DNA of 64,000 bases from Aquisphaera insulae (lineage in GTDB: Bacteria > Planctomycetota > Planctomycetia > Isosphaerales > Isosphaeraceae): contig NZ_JAALJH010000007.1 of NCBI RefSeq assembly GCF_011064615.1, positions 119,710 through 183,709 on the forward strand. Reading direction: 5' to 3'. Every line of letters begins with the position of its first letter. The first letter of the stretch is position 1. Both the position numbers and the translations under genes were made by a program. This document shows, one piece after another, positions 16,908 to 25,200 of this stretch. A model generated the notes under the pieces. It did not search any database. It was not told where the DNA came from and was given only the letters and a program-made list of their open reading frames with translations.

Positions 16908-17600
16908 ATGCGTCGATTTCTCTTCGGTTGCATGGCGGCGGCGGTGGCGCTGACGCTCGTCAGTGCCAACACCCAGGCTGGCTATGTCCCGCTGCCCACG
17001 AAGCTCGATAGCTTCGTACTGGCAAACGGTCTGACAAACGGGAATTTCACGACGGTTAATGCCGGAGCGCTGACGTTCTCGGATTTCAAGTACACCCAGA
17101 CGACGGGCGCTCCTCCCGTTGCCTCAGGTATCAATGTTTCCGAGTTCGCGATCGGGAACGAGCATGGCCTGACGTTCAACGGTGCATTCGTTGCGGCGCC
17201 CAGTACCGTCCAGGATTGGTCCATCGAGTATACCGTCACGGCCACGACCGGACTCATCACCGACGCGTATCTCTCGGCCACCGGCTCCAGCTTTGGAACC
17301 GACGGTGGTTACACGATCGGTGAGTCGTACTATAACGCGGCGACCGGAGCATTGCTTGGCAAGCTGACCGCCAATGCGATCCTCGACGGGCTCACGATCG
17401 ATTTCGCTGGCGTGAAGTCGGTGCGGGTTCACAAGGACATCGCCGTGTTCGGCGGCAGCGCCGGCTACTCTCTCTCGTTCATCAATCAGGGATTCTCGAC
17501 CACGGCCATCCCCGAACCGGCCTCCATGGCCCTTCTGGGCATCGGCCTCAGTGGACTGGTGACCTTCCGCCGGTTCTTCCGCCGGTCTTCGATCGCCTGA
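16908..17600 (+). CDS. PEP-CTERM sorting domain protein
   Basis: A 230-residue secreted protein, ATG 16908, preceded by CCGGAGG. An N-terminal signal peptide ends near the sequence ANTQA. The C-terminus has the sorting signal: IPEPASM, then a hydrophobic stretch (ALLGIGLSGLVTF), then an Arg-rich tail. PEP-CTERM proteins are exported and processed by an exosortase/archaeosortase, and are linked to extracellular matrix or polysaccharide. The central part is beta-rich and unassigned. No exosortase gene lies in the window. Confidence 0.88.
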   Translation: MRRFLFGCMAAAVALTLVSANTQAGYVPLPTKLDSFVLANGLTNGNFTTVNAGALTFSDFKYTQTTGAPPVASGINVSEFAIGNEHGLTFNGAFVAAPSTVQDWSIEYTVTATTGLITDAYLSATGSSFGTDGGYTIGESYYNAATGALLGKLTANAILDGLTIDFAGVKSVRVHKDIAVFGGSAGYSLSFINQGFSTTAIPEPASMALLGIGLSGLVTFRRFFRRSSIA

Positions 17601-17684
17601 TGAATCCCACGACACCGGATTTTCAGCCCTAGGACCGTTCATGATTTTGCCACCACGGTGGCATTCAATCTCCTGCGGTTCAGA

Positions 17685-17715
17685 GAATCGCCCGCAAAGG
17701 GCGATTCTTTTTTTT
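17685..17715 (+). terminator. Intrinsic terminator of the PEP-CTERM gene
   Basis: GAATCGCCC pairs perfectly with GGGCGATTC across the loop GCAAA and is followed directly by eight T. This is a textbook rho-independent terminator, 85 bases after the stop codon. The rest of 17601-18112 shows no gene. Confidence 0.88.
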
Positions 17716-18112
17716 CGAACGTCTCCCCGAAGCCTTCCATCCTGAGCGGAGATGACCCTTGGTCGAGGAACTGTGGCCGATCGCCGACTGGAAGTGCGTC
17801 CATATGAGACTCCTCGTCGATCCATCCGCACGGCTTTGTTCTCCGTCTCCAACCCATCAGCCCGCGTGCAGAGTCAGTAGGTCGCCTGTGGTCATGGACT
17901 TCGAATTTTACTTTGATCACGACCGGCAACCCGATCAGCATGGTCAACGGCTCCCGTTTTCCGGATCATCGTCCCAACGCCCCCAATCTCACGCAGAGCG
18001 TCGCAGGGGACTCGTTCGCCGGACCCGCTGGATGGGTTAGTAGTCGACACTGTGGCAGGAATCAAGCAGAGGGTGACCTACGATCCGGCCCTTGCAAGCA
18101 GGACCTTGAAGA

Positions 18113-19669
18113 ATGACCATGGCCAAACCTCGAGTCGCATACGACAACCTGATCCGTCGCGCTCGGGAGCTTGGCGTGCTGGGTTCTTGCTCGTCGCTAT
18201 TGAGTTGGGATGAACAAACCTACATGCCAGAGGGGGGCGCCGAGCACCGAGGTGAGCAATTGGCCATGCTCGCGGGGCTCTTCCACGAGCGAGCCACAGA
18301 TCCAAAGCTTGGCGACATGCTGGCTGTTCTCGAATCGAATGCCGGAGATTTCGGTCCGGAATCCCCCGAATCCGTCAATATTCGCGAAATGAGGAGGAGT
18401 TACGAGCGATCGACATGTTTGCCTCGTCGGCTTGTTGAGGAACTCGCTCGGACGACTTCATTGGCCCAGAAGGAGTGGATATCGGCTCGGCAAGGGTCAT
18501 CTTTCGAAACCTTCCGCCCCTGGCTGGAGAGGATCGTCACACTCAAGCGCGAGGAGGGGCAAGCTCTGAAAACCCTCCTGCCCACCGCCGATTCCGCGAA
18601 TAACGACGATGCGACTTATGATGCTCTGCTCGATGAGTATGAGCCAGGGGCGAGGAGCGGCAAACTGATCGCCATCTTCCGTTCGCTTCGGGAGCAACTC
18701 GTACCACTTGTTCAATCCGTCGGCGAGGTGTGTGCTCGCCGTGCTCACGAGACAGCCCCGCTCCGGAATATCCTTCAAAGACGATATCCGATCGATCGGC
18801 AGCGAACGTTCGCAGAGACCGTGGCGTCGTCCTTAGGCTTCGACTTTCGACGCGGTCGTCTCGATGTGACTGCTCATCCGTTCTGTACGGGGATCGCCCC
18901 CGGAGACACGAGGATCACCACTCGCTTCGACGAAAACCGATTCGACCAAGCTTTGTTCGGTGTTATTCATGAAGTCGGGCACGCGCTATATGAGCAAGGA
19001 TTGCCCCACCAGGCGTTCGGCACGCCGGTCGGAGAGGCCACATCACTGGGAGTCCATGAGTCTCAGTCGAGACTTTGGGAGAACTTCGTGGCCCACGGGG
19101 GAGCCTTCTGGACGTACTGGTTCCCGATAGCCCGCGGCTTCTTCCATGAGGCACTCTGGGACGTTTCGCTCGACGAGTTCCTGGCCGCAATCAACCGGGT
19201 CGAGCCGAGCCTGATCCGCACCGAAGCCGACGAGGTCACATACGATCTCCACATCATCGCCCGCTTCGAGCTCGAGAGGGCCCTCCTCAAAGGAGACCTG
19301 ACCGCCGCCGACCTGCCTGGGGCCTGGAGCGAGATCTATAATGAGCTTCTGGGGATACGCCCCGCCAACGATACGGACGGCTGCTTGCAGGATGTGCACT
19401 GGAGCGGGGGACTCTTCGGCTACTTCCCGACGTACACCCTGGGCAACATCTACGCGGCGCAGCTATACGAGAAGGCCCAGGCCGATCAGCCCGATCTCGA
19501 GGCGGACTTCGCACGGGGGAATAGCCAGGGACTTCTCACCTGGCTTCGGGACCGCATCCATCGTCACGGCCGTTGCTATAGGGCCGAGCATCTCATAGAG
19601 AAGGCTACGGGCAATCCGCCCGATGGTCGCTTCCTGATCGCGTTCCTTCGACGCAAGTACCGCGTATAA
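18113..19669 (+). CDS. Thermostable-type carboxypeptidase, peptidase family M32
   Basis: A 518-residue cytoplasmic metallocarboxypeptidase, normal length for the family (about 500). All family M32 signatures are visible: HPF in TAHPFCTG, DTRIT in GDTRITTR, the zinc motif HEVGHALYE with H286, E287 and H290, HESQSR with the third metal ligand, and IRTEADEVTYDLH. It removes C-terminal residues from peptides. ATG 18113 is used; a second ATG two codons later is possible. It stands alone, with a terminator upstream. Confidence 0.92.
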   Translation: MTMAKPRVAYDNLIRRARELGVLGSCSSLLSWDEQTYMPEGGAEHRGEQLAMLAGLFHERATDPKLGDMLAVLESNAGDFGPESPESVNIREMRRSYERSTCLPRRLVEELARTTSLAQKEWISARQGSSFETFRPWLERIVTLKREEGQALKTLLPTADSANNDDATYDALLDEYEPGARSGKLIAIFRSLREQLVPLVQSVGEVCARRAHETAPLRNILQRRYPIDRQRTFAETVASSLGFDFRRGRLDVTAHPFCTGIAPGDTRITTRFDENRFDQALFGVIHEVGHALYEQGLPHQAFGTPVGEATSLGVHESQSRLWENFVAHGGAFWTYWFPIARGFFHEALWDVSLDEFLAAINRVEPSLIRTEADEVTYDLHIIARFELERALLKGDLTAADLPGAWSEIYNELLGIRPANDTDGCLQDVHWSGGLFGYFPTYTLGNIYAAQLYEKAQADQPDLEADFARGNSQGLLTWLRDRIHRHGRCYRAEHLIEKATGNPPDGRFLIAFLRRKYRV

Positions 19670-19867
19670 AAGCCCTTGCGGATGGATGCTGGGGGGCCAG
19701 GTCGCGAGCCGCGTCGAGGGGCCAGGAATCACTCGGAGGGGTGGAGGTAGCTCTGAATGTTGCCGATTCGCGTCATCATTCGAAGAATGATTAGCGGCGG
19801 GTCGTGAGCGGAGTATTCTTAAGGGATACGGAAGAGGACCTCTCCCCCGGAGCTCAGGAATAAATCG

Positions 19868-22360
19868 ATGAGATCGCCGTTCTCCCCCATCCGCAGCGTC
19901 GGCTCGGGACCTCGCCGAAAGACCCAGAGCACGGATCGTCGCCGAACACCCAGGCATCTGCCCATTCAGCTCGAGGTGCTCGAGTCACGACAGCTCCTCT
20001 CTACCATCACGGAGTTCTCCTCATCGATAGCGGGCAGCACGTTGCGCCCAGAAGCGATTACGTTCTCCGGCGGCAAGATCTATTTCACGTCGCCGAACAC
20101 TGGCCAGATCGGCGTGGTCGATACGTCGAACCCCTCGGCTGGCGTTCAATCGGTTACGAATCCTCCCAGCAGCATCGCGATCTCGGATATCACCACTGGT
20201 GCCAACGGATCGATATGGTATTCGGATTACGGGAGTAGCGTAATCGGGCGACTGGGCCAAACGCCTGTCGACCTGCCGAGCGGAACCTTCCCCGCCAGGC
20301 CTACGTCACTGGTGGCCGGCCCCGACGGCGCGATGTGGTACACTGATACCGCCAATAATATTCTTGGCAGGGTCGATTCGGCGGGAAATGTCAACCCGCT
20401 TACCATCACTGCCCACAATCAGATCGGCTTCAATTCGCTGACCTCTCAGATCGTGTCCGCCGCCGGCCAGCTCTGGTTCACCGAATATGATGCGAGCGGT
20501 TCGACTCCCGTGGCCGCCGTAGGAGCATACAATCCTACGTTGAATCAGTGGGTTCCCAGCATCCAGATTCCCCAGGCATCAGGCATGAAACCCGTCGATA
20601 TCATTCTGGGGTCCGACAACAGCATCTGGGTAAGCCTGGTAAATGTAACCAATAGCAACGTCGTGACCGCCGCCGAATTGGCCAGAATCGACCCCACAAC
20701 CCATGCGGTGACCGAGTTTCCCTTCGCCGCGACCCCCGATGGTATTCCCTATCCGTATCGGATCACGACGGGCGGTGACGGCAATATCTGGTTCGCGGAC
20801 CCCGTTCAGGCCCGCGTCTATGAGTTTGACATCGCGAGTCACGGCCTCACAAGCTCTCCAGCACCTGCAACGATCCAGAATACCGCCGGTGGGTCCCCTA
20901 TCAACAATCCAACACCGAAACTGCTGGCGGTCGCGACGGGTTCAGACGGGATCGTCTGGTACACGGACAAGAATGGTGCTATCGGCCAGGTTATCCAGGC
21001 GTCTCAGCTTTCGATTCATTCCCAGCCTCCGACCAGTCTGAACGCAAATACGCCGTTCGGACTCGTCATCTATGCGACGACATCCGGGGGCGTTCTCGAT
21101 ACATCGTTCAATGGAGACGCGACAGTCTCGCTGGTGAACAATCCCGGTGGAAGCACGCTGGGCGGAACGCTGAAGGTCCCTATTACCAACGGCGTCGCCA
21201 CCTTCTCCGGGCTCACGCTCAACAAGGCAGGCAACGGTTACACGCTGCAGGTCTCCACGAACGGACTTACGTCCACCCCCCCCACCACGGCCATCAGCGT
21301 CAGCTCGACCGTCCAGGGGGCGACCCACTTCGTCATCCAGGCCCAACCGCCGGCGAGCCTGAATGCCGGGACGGCGTTCTCGGTCGTCGTGCGGGCTGTC
21401 AATGACGCGGGTGCGGTCGACACGACCTTCGCCGGGAGCGTGTCGATCGCTCTGGCCAGCAACCCCGGCGGGAGCACGCTCGGAGGCGGAACATTCACCG
21501 TGGCCGCGGTCCAAGGCGTGGCGACCTTCTCCGGCCTGACGCTGGACAAGGCCGGCAACGGGTACACGCTGAACGTCACGGCCAGTGGCCTGACCTCCGC
21601 GACGACCGCTGCCATCAATGTGATCCAACCGGCCACCAAACTCGTCATCGTCTCCCAGCCATCGAACGTCACGACCGGGTCAGGATTCTCGGTCGTCGTC
21701 CAGGCCGTCAATGACGCAGGCGCAGTCGACCCGACGTTCAACGGCAACGTGACGATCGCCCTGGCAGGGGGCGCCGGTGGCCTCGGCGGGACGACGACGG
21801 TCCAGGCCGTGAACGGCGTGGCCACGTTCGGTAACCTCACCCTGGCCAACGCCGGCAACAGCCTCGCCCTGGTCGTCTCGAGCACCGGCCTGACGGGAAC
21901 GAATTCGACCGCGATCACCGCGCAGAATCCGATCCCGCCGTCGCCGGTCGTCGTCTCGGCCTCGATCGTGATGAACCCCCCCAAGAAGAAGCGGGGCAAG
22001 GCCACTTTCGGCGGGTTCCAGATCGTCTTCAGCTCCGCGATGGACGGGGCAAGCCTCAACAACGGCGGAAATTACACCCTTCGGGCCCTGGTTCAGGTGA
22101 CGCAGAAGGTCGGGAAGAAGAAGGTCAAGTCCCTCCAGCCGAACAATGTCGTCCCCTTCTCGCTCCAGATCGTCAACAGCACAACGATCCGGCTAGTTAC
22201 TACCAACACCAAGGTCTTCAAGCTGGGCGGCCAGATCAAGCTGATTGGGACCGCACCGGGCGGCCTCAAGAGCTCGGCCGGTGGCTATCTCGGCAGCGTC
22301 GGTGGAGCGGTCCTGACGTTCAACATCTCCAAGAACGCGAAGAGCATCGCTCCCGCGTGA
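19868..22360 (+). CDS. Secreted LEPR-XLL protein with beta-propeller and Ig-like repeats
   Basis: An 830-residue protein, ATG 19868, with AGGA upstream. Residues 35-46 (LEVLESRQLLST) are the LEPR-XLL segment of planctomycete exported proteins. Residues about 47-390 hold a Vgb-like (streptogramin-lyase-type) propeller with repeated blade motifs such as GPDGAMWYTD, GGDGNIWFAD and GSDGIVWYTD. Three related Ig-like repeats of about 90 residues follow, each ending in a GVATFSGLTL-type strand. The last 120 residues are another beta domain (SMDGASLNNGGNYTL). Likely a cell-surface or matrix protein; lyase activity is doubtful. Confidence 0.85.
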   Translation: MRSPFSPIRSVGSGPRRKTQSTDRRRTPRHLPIQLEVLESRQLLSTITEFSSSIAGSTLRPEAITFSGGKIYFTSPNTGQIGVVDTSNPSAGVQSVTNPPSSIAISDITTGANGSIWYSDYGSSVIGRLGQTPVDLPSGTFPARPTSLVAGPDGAMWYTDTANNILGRVDSAGNVNPLTITAHNQIGFNSLTSQIVSAAGQLWFTEYDASGSTPVAAVGAYNPTLNQWVPSIQIPQASGMKPVDIILGSDNSIWVSLVNVTNSNVVTAAELARIDPTTHAVTEFPFAATPDGIPYPYRITTGGDGNIWFADPVQARVYEFDIASHGLTSSPAPATIQNTAGGSPINNPTPKLLAVATGSDGIVWYTDKNGAIGQVIQASQLSIHSQPPTSLNANTPFGLVIYATTSGGVLDTSFNGDATVSLVNNPGGSTLGGTLKVPITNGVATFSGLTLNKAGNGYTLQVSTNGLTSTPPTTAISVSSTVQGATHFVIQAQPPASLNAGTAFSVVVRAVNDAGAVDTTFAGSVSIALASNPGGSTLGGGTFTVAAVQGVATFSGLTLDKAGNGYTLNVTASGLTSATTAAINVIQPATKLVIVSQPSNVTTGSGFSVVVQAVNDAGAVDPTFNGNVTIALAGGAGGLGGTTTVQAVNGVATFGNLTLANAGNSLALVVSSTGLTGTNSTAITAQNPIPPSPVVVSASIVMNPPKKKRGKATFGGFQIVFSSAMDGASLNNGGNYTLRALVQVTQKVGKKKVKSLQPNNVVPFSLQIVNSTTIRLVTTNTKVFKLGGQIKLIGTAPGGLKSSAGGYLGSVGGAVLTFNISKNAKSIAPA

Positions 22361-22388
22361 CAGCGCGGGAGCGGGTTGTCCATAATGA

Positions 22389-22419
22389 GCGAGGGCGCAT
22401 CGCCGAGATGCGCCCTCGC
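22389..22419 (+). terminator. 12-bp stem-loop terminator
   Basis: GCGAGGGCGCAT pairs perfectly with ATGCGCCCTCGC over a 7-base loop, 29 bases after the propeller protein's stop. There is no T-run. Confidence 0.6.
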
Positions 22420-22452
22420 TTCGCGTTCGAATGACAGACCAGGACCCCCGCG

Positions 22453-23730
22453 ATGAGTCACGACGTGTCCGTCACTCCTCCGCATGATGAGGCAGCCAAC
22501 CTGGCGGAGGGGATGCTCACCGAGGCGCCGCCGCCCTCGCTCGCTCCCGGCCAGCGCCTGGACTCGATCGACGCCTACCGCGGCCTGGTCATGTTCCTGA
22601 TGATGGCCGAGGTCCTCGAGTTCTGCCAGGTCGCGGAGAAGGTGCCCGGGAGCAACCTCCTGGCCCCCGTCTGGTCCTTCCTCTGCCATCACCAGTCGCA
22701 CGTGGAATGGGCGGGGTGCGTGCTCCACGACATGATCCAGCCGTCGTTCTCCTTCCTGGTGGGCGTGGCGCTGCCGTTCTCGATCGCCAGCCGAATGGCC
22801 CGGGGACAGTCCCCGGGCCGGATGACGGCCCATGCGGTCTGGCGGTCGTTCCTCCTGATCTTCCTCGGCGTCTTCCTCCGCTCGGTGGGTCGAGACCGGA
22901 CGAACTTCACCTTCGAGGATACGCTCAGCCAGATCGGGCTGGGCTACACGTTCCTCTTCCTCCTCGGCCGCTGCCGGGTCCGCACTCAGTGGATCGCGTT
23001 CGTCGCGATCCTTATCGGATACTGGGGACTCTTCGCCGCCTACACGCCGGGCACGAACTACGTCCCGGAGGCCGCTGGCGTCAAGGCGGACTGGGCCCAG
23101 CAGTACAACTTCACCGGCTTCCCCGCGCACTGGAACAAGAACGCCAACCCGGCCTGGGCGTTCGACGTCTGGTTCCTCAACCTCTTCCCCCGGGCACGTC
23201 GGTTCGAGTTCAACGGCGGCGGCTATGCCACGCTCAGCTTCATCCCCACCCTGGCGACCATGATCCTCGGCCTGCTCGCCGGCGGCGTCCTGAGGAATTC
23301 GTGGAAGCCCCGCCCGAAGGTCCTCGGCCTGGCGATCGCCGGGATCGTCAGTTTGACGCTCGGCTGGGGACTCGGCGAGCTCGGCGTCTGCCCGGTCGTG
23401 AAGCGAATTTGGACCCCAAGCTGGGTGCTCTACTCGGGCGGTCTCTGCCTCCTCTTCCTGGCCACCTTCTACCTGGTCATGGACGTCCAGGGATGGAAGA
23501 TCTGGGCCTTTCCGCTCCAGGTGATCGGCGCCAACTCGATCGCGGCCTACTGCCTCAGCCACCTGATCGAGCCGTTCATCGCTGGCAGCGTCCAGACCCA
23601 TCTCGGGCCCCACGTCTTCGACATCCTGGGGACTGTCTATGCTCCCTTTGTCCGGGGCTGTGTCGTTCTCGCAGTCTTGTGGTTGACCCTCTTCTGGATG
23701 TACCGCAACAGGGTCTTCGTCCGGATCTGA
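22453..23730 (+). CDS. HGSNAT/NagX-like multi-pass membrane acyltransferase (DUF5009-type)
   Basis: A 425-residue membrane protein with about ten hydrophobic segments. The N-terminal RLDSIDAYRGLVMFLMM is the family hallmark, as in heparan-alpha-glucosaminide N-acetyltransferase and bacterial NagX relatives. A conserved HDMIQPSFSFLVGVALPFSI loop follows. Such proteins acetylate sugars across the membrane using cytosolic acetyl-CoA, but the substrate here is unknown. ATG 22453 is used without a strong ribosome binding site. In planctomycetes these proteins are often associated with glycan metabolism. Confidence 0.82.
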   Translation: MSHDVSVTPPHDEAANLAEGMLTEAPPPSLAPGQRLDSIDAYRGLVMFLMMAEVLEFCQVAEKVPGSNLLAPVWSFLCHHQSHVEWAGCVLHDMIQPSFSFLVGVALPFSIASRMARGQSPGRMTAHAVWRSFLLIFLGVFLRSVGRDRTNFTFEDTLSQIGLGYTFLFLLGRCRVRTQWIAFVAILIGYWGLFAAYTPGTNYVPEAAGVKADWAQQYNFTGFPAHWNKNANPAWAFDVWFLNLFPRARRFEFNGGGYATLSFIPTLATMILGLLAGGVLRNSWKPRPKVLGLAIAGIVSLTLGWGLGELGVCPVVKRIWTPSWVLYSGGLCLLFLATFYLVMDVQGWKIWAFPLQVIGANSIAAYCLSHLIEPFIAGSVQTHLGPHVFDILGTVYAPFVRGCVVLAVLWLTLFWMYRNRVFVRI

Positions 23731-24153
23731 TCCAATCCATCGGCCGGCAAAGCTTGCCCAGGATGATGTCCGGTAGGCACGCTTACCCGAATGGTCATCG
23801 GCTCTGTTCGATTGGTGAATGATCACTATTCCCCGTGCGCTCCGCACCGGGCCCTTTCATCCACCTTGCCCATGCGTTAGAGTCGCAACTTTCGACCGGC
23901 ACGAAAATCGCTAGATCCCGCCTTCCAGAGACCTCTCTACATCCTGGACCCCGAAGGGAGTGTCCTAGAGTTCAACGTGCAAGCGATTAGAGAAGGTTTT
24001 TCCAGAGCCCCTAATCGTCAAATTTTTTCCATGGTGCCAATCTTTCCCATGTTGTAGACTTCGTTGAGATATTCCGGCTGAATCCGCATCATGTTTGTGA
24101 CGCGAAAGCCGGAGAACGACCTGGGACAGGCAACTCTTGAGAGGGCAAAGTTC
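23731..24153. other. Gap with candidate leader hairpin before the YTV gene
   Basis: No gene is supported. CGATTAG (23984-23990) and CTAATCG (24011-24017) can pair and are followed five bases later by TTTTTT (24023-24028), giving a weak terminator or leader hairpin. A short GTGCG/CGCAC hairpin near 23834-23846 may end the acyltransferase transcript. The stretch is AT-rich and probably holds the promoter of the next gene. Confidence 0.4.
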
Positions 24154-25035
24154 ATGCGATCCGGATTGATTCGATGTTTGGCGGTCGCGGCCGCGTTGAC
24201 GATGGCGACCGGCACGGCGTCGGCCTGTCACAAGTGCAAGCAGACTCCCTGCGCGTACGTCTCGCCGCAGCCGGCGTATCAGTGCGTGACGGAGATGGTG
24301 CCGTACACCGTCGTGAAGAAGGTCTGGCACACGGAGTACGACACGGTCACCAAGACGGTGATGGTTCGGGAGCCGGTGACGAACTACGTCGAGCGTCAGC
24401 GGGTCGTCAGCAAGCCCGTCTACGACACGATCGAGGTTCCTCGCCAGCGGGTCGTGTGCAAGCCGGTTCACGAGACCGACTACGTGACCCAGAACTACAC
24501 CGTTTGCAAGCCGGTCCAGACGACCCAGCAGGTGACCTCGTACTGCTTGCAGCCGACGACCCAGTACGTCACCGTGCCGACCGGCCACAAGTGCGGCCTT
24601 TGCCACAAGGATCCGTGCGGCTGCAAGACGGTCGCGTGCACGACCTACACGCCGGTTCCGGTGACCCGCGACGTCGTCACGACCACGTTGGTCCCCGAGA
24701 CGCACACCCGCCAAGTTCCGGTCACCCGCACCCGGTACGTCCAGGAAGTCGTCAACGACGTCCAGCGGATCACCAAGTGCCGGATGGTCCAGGAAGTCGT
24801 GACCGAGAAGGTCCCCTGCGTGACCTGGACGTGCGTGCCCAAGACCGTGACCAAGCAGATCCCCCGCAAGGTCTGCGAGCAGGTCGCGGTCACCTGCTAC
24901 AAGCCGGTCAAGCGGATCGTGCCGTGTGCCGCCCCGGTCGCGTACGCGTCGGAAGTGGCGCCGACGATCCAGGCGGCCCCGGTAGTCGCCCCCTCGACCC
25001 AGGCGGCCCCGGCCGCCCCCTCCAAGCAGGGCTGA
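24154..25035 (+). CDS. Cys/Val/Tyr-rich YTV-type surface protein
   Basis: A 293-residue exported protein. ATG 24154 is chosen because a clear signal peptide (LIRCLAVAAALTMATGTASA) begins there; the upstream extension would bury it. The mature part is a run of imperfect repeats rich in Tyr, Thr, Val, Lys and Cys, such as YTVVKKVWHTEYDTVTKTV and KPVYDTIEVPRQRVVCKPV, with a GHKCGLCHKDPCGCK knot. It ends in an Ala/Pro tail. Repeats of this kind are known from planctomycete cell-wall proteins with YTV motifs. Likely a disulphide-cross-linked envelope component. Confidence 0.75.
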   Translation: MRSGLIRCLAVAAALTMATGTASACHKCKQTPCAYVSPQPAYQCVTEMVPYTVVKKVWHTEYDTVTKTVMVREPVTNYVERQRVVSKPVYDTIEVPRQRVVCKPVHETDYVTQNYTVCKPVQTTQQVTSYCLQPTTQYVTVPTGHKCGLCHKDPCGCKTVACTTYTPVPVTRDVVTTTLVPETHTRQVPVTRTRYVQEVVNDVQRITKCRMVQEVVTEKVPCVTWTCVPKTVTKQIPRKVCEQVAVTCYKPVKRIVPCAAPVAYASEVAPTIQAAPVVAPSTQAAPAAPSKQG

Positions 25036-25046
25036 GGCTGAGGGCC

Positions 25047-25070
25047 GATCAGCCCGATCGGCGGCTGATC
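25047..25070 (+). terminator. Stem-loop after the YTV-type gene
   Basis: GATCAGCC pairs with GGCTGATC over an 8-base loop, 12 bases after the stop, followed by AGATTT. Plausible terminator without a strong T-run. Confidence 0.45.
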
Positions 25071-25200
25071 AGATTTGGGCCGGCTCTACCTCCTGGATTC
25101 TCCCCCGCGTGCCTGGCATGCTCGGAGGGTCCGGATGGTGAGGCCGGCCCTCTTTCATTCCATGGTCGCGGCCGGCAATCTCCGGTGGAGGGGATCGCTC

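Noticed and set aside
22285..23847. A 520-codon minus-strand frame opposite the HGSNAT-like gene
   Set aside because: Its product is compositionally biased and without motifs; the plus-strand membrane protein explains the sequence.
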